Shown piece after piece: positions 7,219-7,656 of a stretch of DNA of 7,656 bases. Below the pieces are notes generated by a model, which saw nothing but the letters and a program-made list of their open reading frames with translations, did no database searches and was not told where the DNA came from. Position 1 is the first letter of the stretch. The number at the start of each line of letters is the position of its first letter. Position numbers and translations under genes: made by a program. Source of the DNA: Microbacteriaceae bacterium (GTDB taxonomy: Bacteria > Actinomycetota > Actinomycetes > Actinomycetales > Microbacteriaceae); NCBI GenBank assembly GCA_947452355.1, contig CANGCU010000053.1:1-7656 (forward strand), given 5' to 3'.

Positions 7219-7590
7219 TGCGCCGTTGCGACCCTGAATCATGCCGCCCATTTTCGGCAACAACGTCACAATCACTCCGATCCGGTCGATGACAAGCCAC
7301 GTGTTGCCCGACAGCATGATGTGCGTCCGCGCACGGATGTCCTGATTGACCTCGAGTTCGGTTTTGACCACGTCCGCGCGGGACGCGTCCGCGTCGAAGA
7401 GGTAAATTTTTCCGCCGCCATCGCACGTGATCGCGGCGATTGCTCGTGGTTCGGTCAATGTCGACCACGAGGCGCATGTTCCGCCATCGGCGACGTATTC
7501 GTCTTTCAGGTCGAGAAGTGCGACCGGGAAAGTTGGCGTACACCCCGCGAGTGCGGCGACAAGACCCGCGACGACTATGAAACGATGCAT
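7210..7590 (-). CDS. Small secreted lipoprotein of unknown function, 126 aa
   Basis: The N-terminus is a classic lipoprotein signal: MHR, a hydrophobic stretch (FIVVAGLVAA), then the lipobox LAGC with the lipidation cysteine at 17. The mature protein of about 110 residues should be anchored on the outer face of the cytoplasmic membrane. Two further cysteines (39 and 56) could form a disulfide, fitting an extracytoplasmic domain. The rest looks beta-rich (KIYLFDAD, TWLVIDRIGVIVTLL) and ends in a Gly/Asn-rich tail. No known domain is recognised. I chose the ATG at 7590-7588 over the in-frame ATG at 7599-7597, which adds three residues. AGGA at 7603-7600 directly abuts the upper ATG but is 9 bases from the lower one, and a TAGGAT -10 also points to 7590. 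It converges with folD and diverges from tdk. Confidence 0.72.
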   Translation of the reverse strand: MHRFIVVAGLVAALAGCTPTFPVALLDLKDEYVADGGTCASWSTLTEPRAIAAITCDGGGKIYLFDADASRADVVKTELEVNQDIRARTHIMLSGNTWLVIDRIGVIVTLLPKMGGMIQGRNGANP

Positions 7591-7597
7591 GGCACTC

Positions 7598-7603
7598 ATC
7601 CTA
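7598..7603 (-). promoter_or_regulatory. Candidate -10 element of the lipoprotein gene (TAGGAT)
   Basis: Read on the minus strand, TAGGAT fits TANNNT and ends 7 bases before the ATG at 7590, the position expected if transcription starts on the start codon itself. The same bases hold AGGA, which could instead be a ribosome binding site of a leadered message. The two readings cannot be separated by eye. Confidence 0.35.
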
Positions 7604-7620
7604 GGGAGCCTGTCGTTCGG

Positions 7621-7626
7621 TACGCT
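7621..7626 (+). promoter_or_regulatory. Candidate -10 element of tdk (TACGCT), leaderless
   Basis: TACGCT fits TANNNT and ends 6 bases before the ATG at 7633, so transcription would start at or next to the start codon. No Shine-Dalgarno sequence lies in front of that ATG, which agrees with a leaderless message. No clear -35 is visible. Confidence 0.4.
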
Positions 7627-7632
7627 CGTCTC

Positions 7633-7656
7633 ATGGCGAAGTTGTATTTCCGATAT
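7633..7656 (+). CDS. tdk: Thymidine kinase, first eight codons only (3' end outside window)
   Basis: The last 24 bases read MAKLYFRY and run off the window. This matches from memory the N-terminus of actinobacterial type II thymidine kinases, in which it precedes the P-loop GAMNSGKST; the P-loop itself is beyond the edge. The enzyme phosphorylates thymidine to dTMP with ATP in the salvage pathway, in the cytosol. The neighbouring glyA-folD pair handles the methylene-tetrahydrofolate used for de novo dTMP, so the context is consistent. Eight residues are little evidence, so the call depends on recognising a distinctive short N-terminus and on the start fitting a leaderless promoter. Confidence 0.7.

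Noticed and set aside
1..7656. Mobile element, CRISPR array, tRNA or a new defence system
   Set aside because: No transposase, integrase, regular spaced repeats, tRNA cloverleaf or attachment-site duplication is visible; nearly all the DNA is taken up by recognisable housekeeping or transport genes.

Overview
The window looks like ordinary chromosomal DNA of a moderately GC-rich actinobacterium, probably Micrococcales and perhaps Microbacteriaceae. This rests on the eukaryote-like 405-residue NADP-isocitrate dehydrogenase, the actinobacterial style of FolD and serine hydroxymethyltransferase, GTG starts, probable leaderless promoters, and a truncated gene at the right edge whose first residues (MAKLYFRY) match the N-terminus of actinobacterial thymidine kinases. 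The family placement is inference from protein style, not from a search.

Layout. Positions 1-224 hold the C-terminal end of an integral membrane protein on the plus strand. It converges, with only 3 bases between, on a small unrecognised acidic protein on the minus strand (228-551). A divergent intergenic region (552-708) contains a two-tier interrupted hairpin (604-644), a weak -10 candidate and the ribosome binding site of icd. From 709 to 7202 five plus-strand genes follow closely: icd (709-1926), a P1B-type metal ATPase with a TPCP motif (1943-3796), an MFS exporter of the DHA1 type (3808-5007), glyA (5044-6321) and folD (6327-7202). The gaps are 16, 11, 36 and 5 bases, so they could form one transcript, although glyA may also have its own promoter. 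A minus-strand lipoprotein gene (7210-7590) converges on folD. It diverges from tdk (from 7633) across 42 bases, in which both genes have a TANNNT -10 element placed for leaderless transcription.

How the genes work together. glyA and folD are a one-carbon pair: serine hydroxymethyltransferase makes 5,10-methylene-tetrahydrofolate and FolD oxidises it to 10-formyl-tetrahydrofolate. Together with thymidine kinase nearby this touches thymidylate and purine supply. The metal ATPase and the MFS exporter lie between icd and this pair without an obvious metabolic link. The metal-dependence of isocitrate dehydrogenase is a possible but unproven connection.

I see no mobile element, CRISPR array, tRNA, rRNA or recognisable new defence or biosynthetic system. 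The points most worth a second look are the TPCP-type ATPase inside a housekeeping gene run, the nested hairpin before icd, and the compact divergent leaderless promoter pair before tdk.
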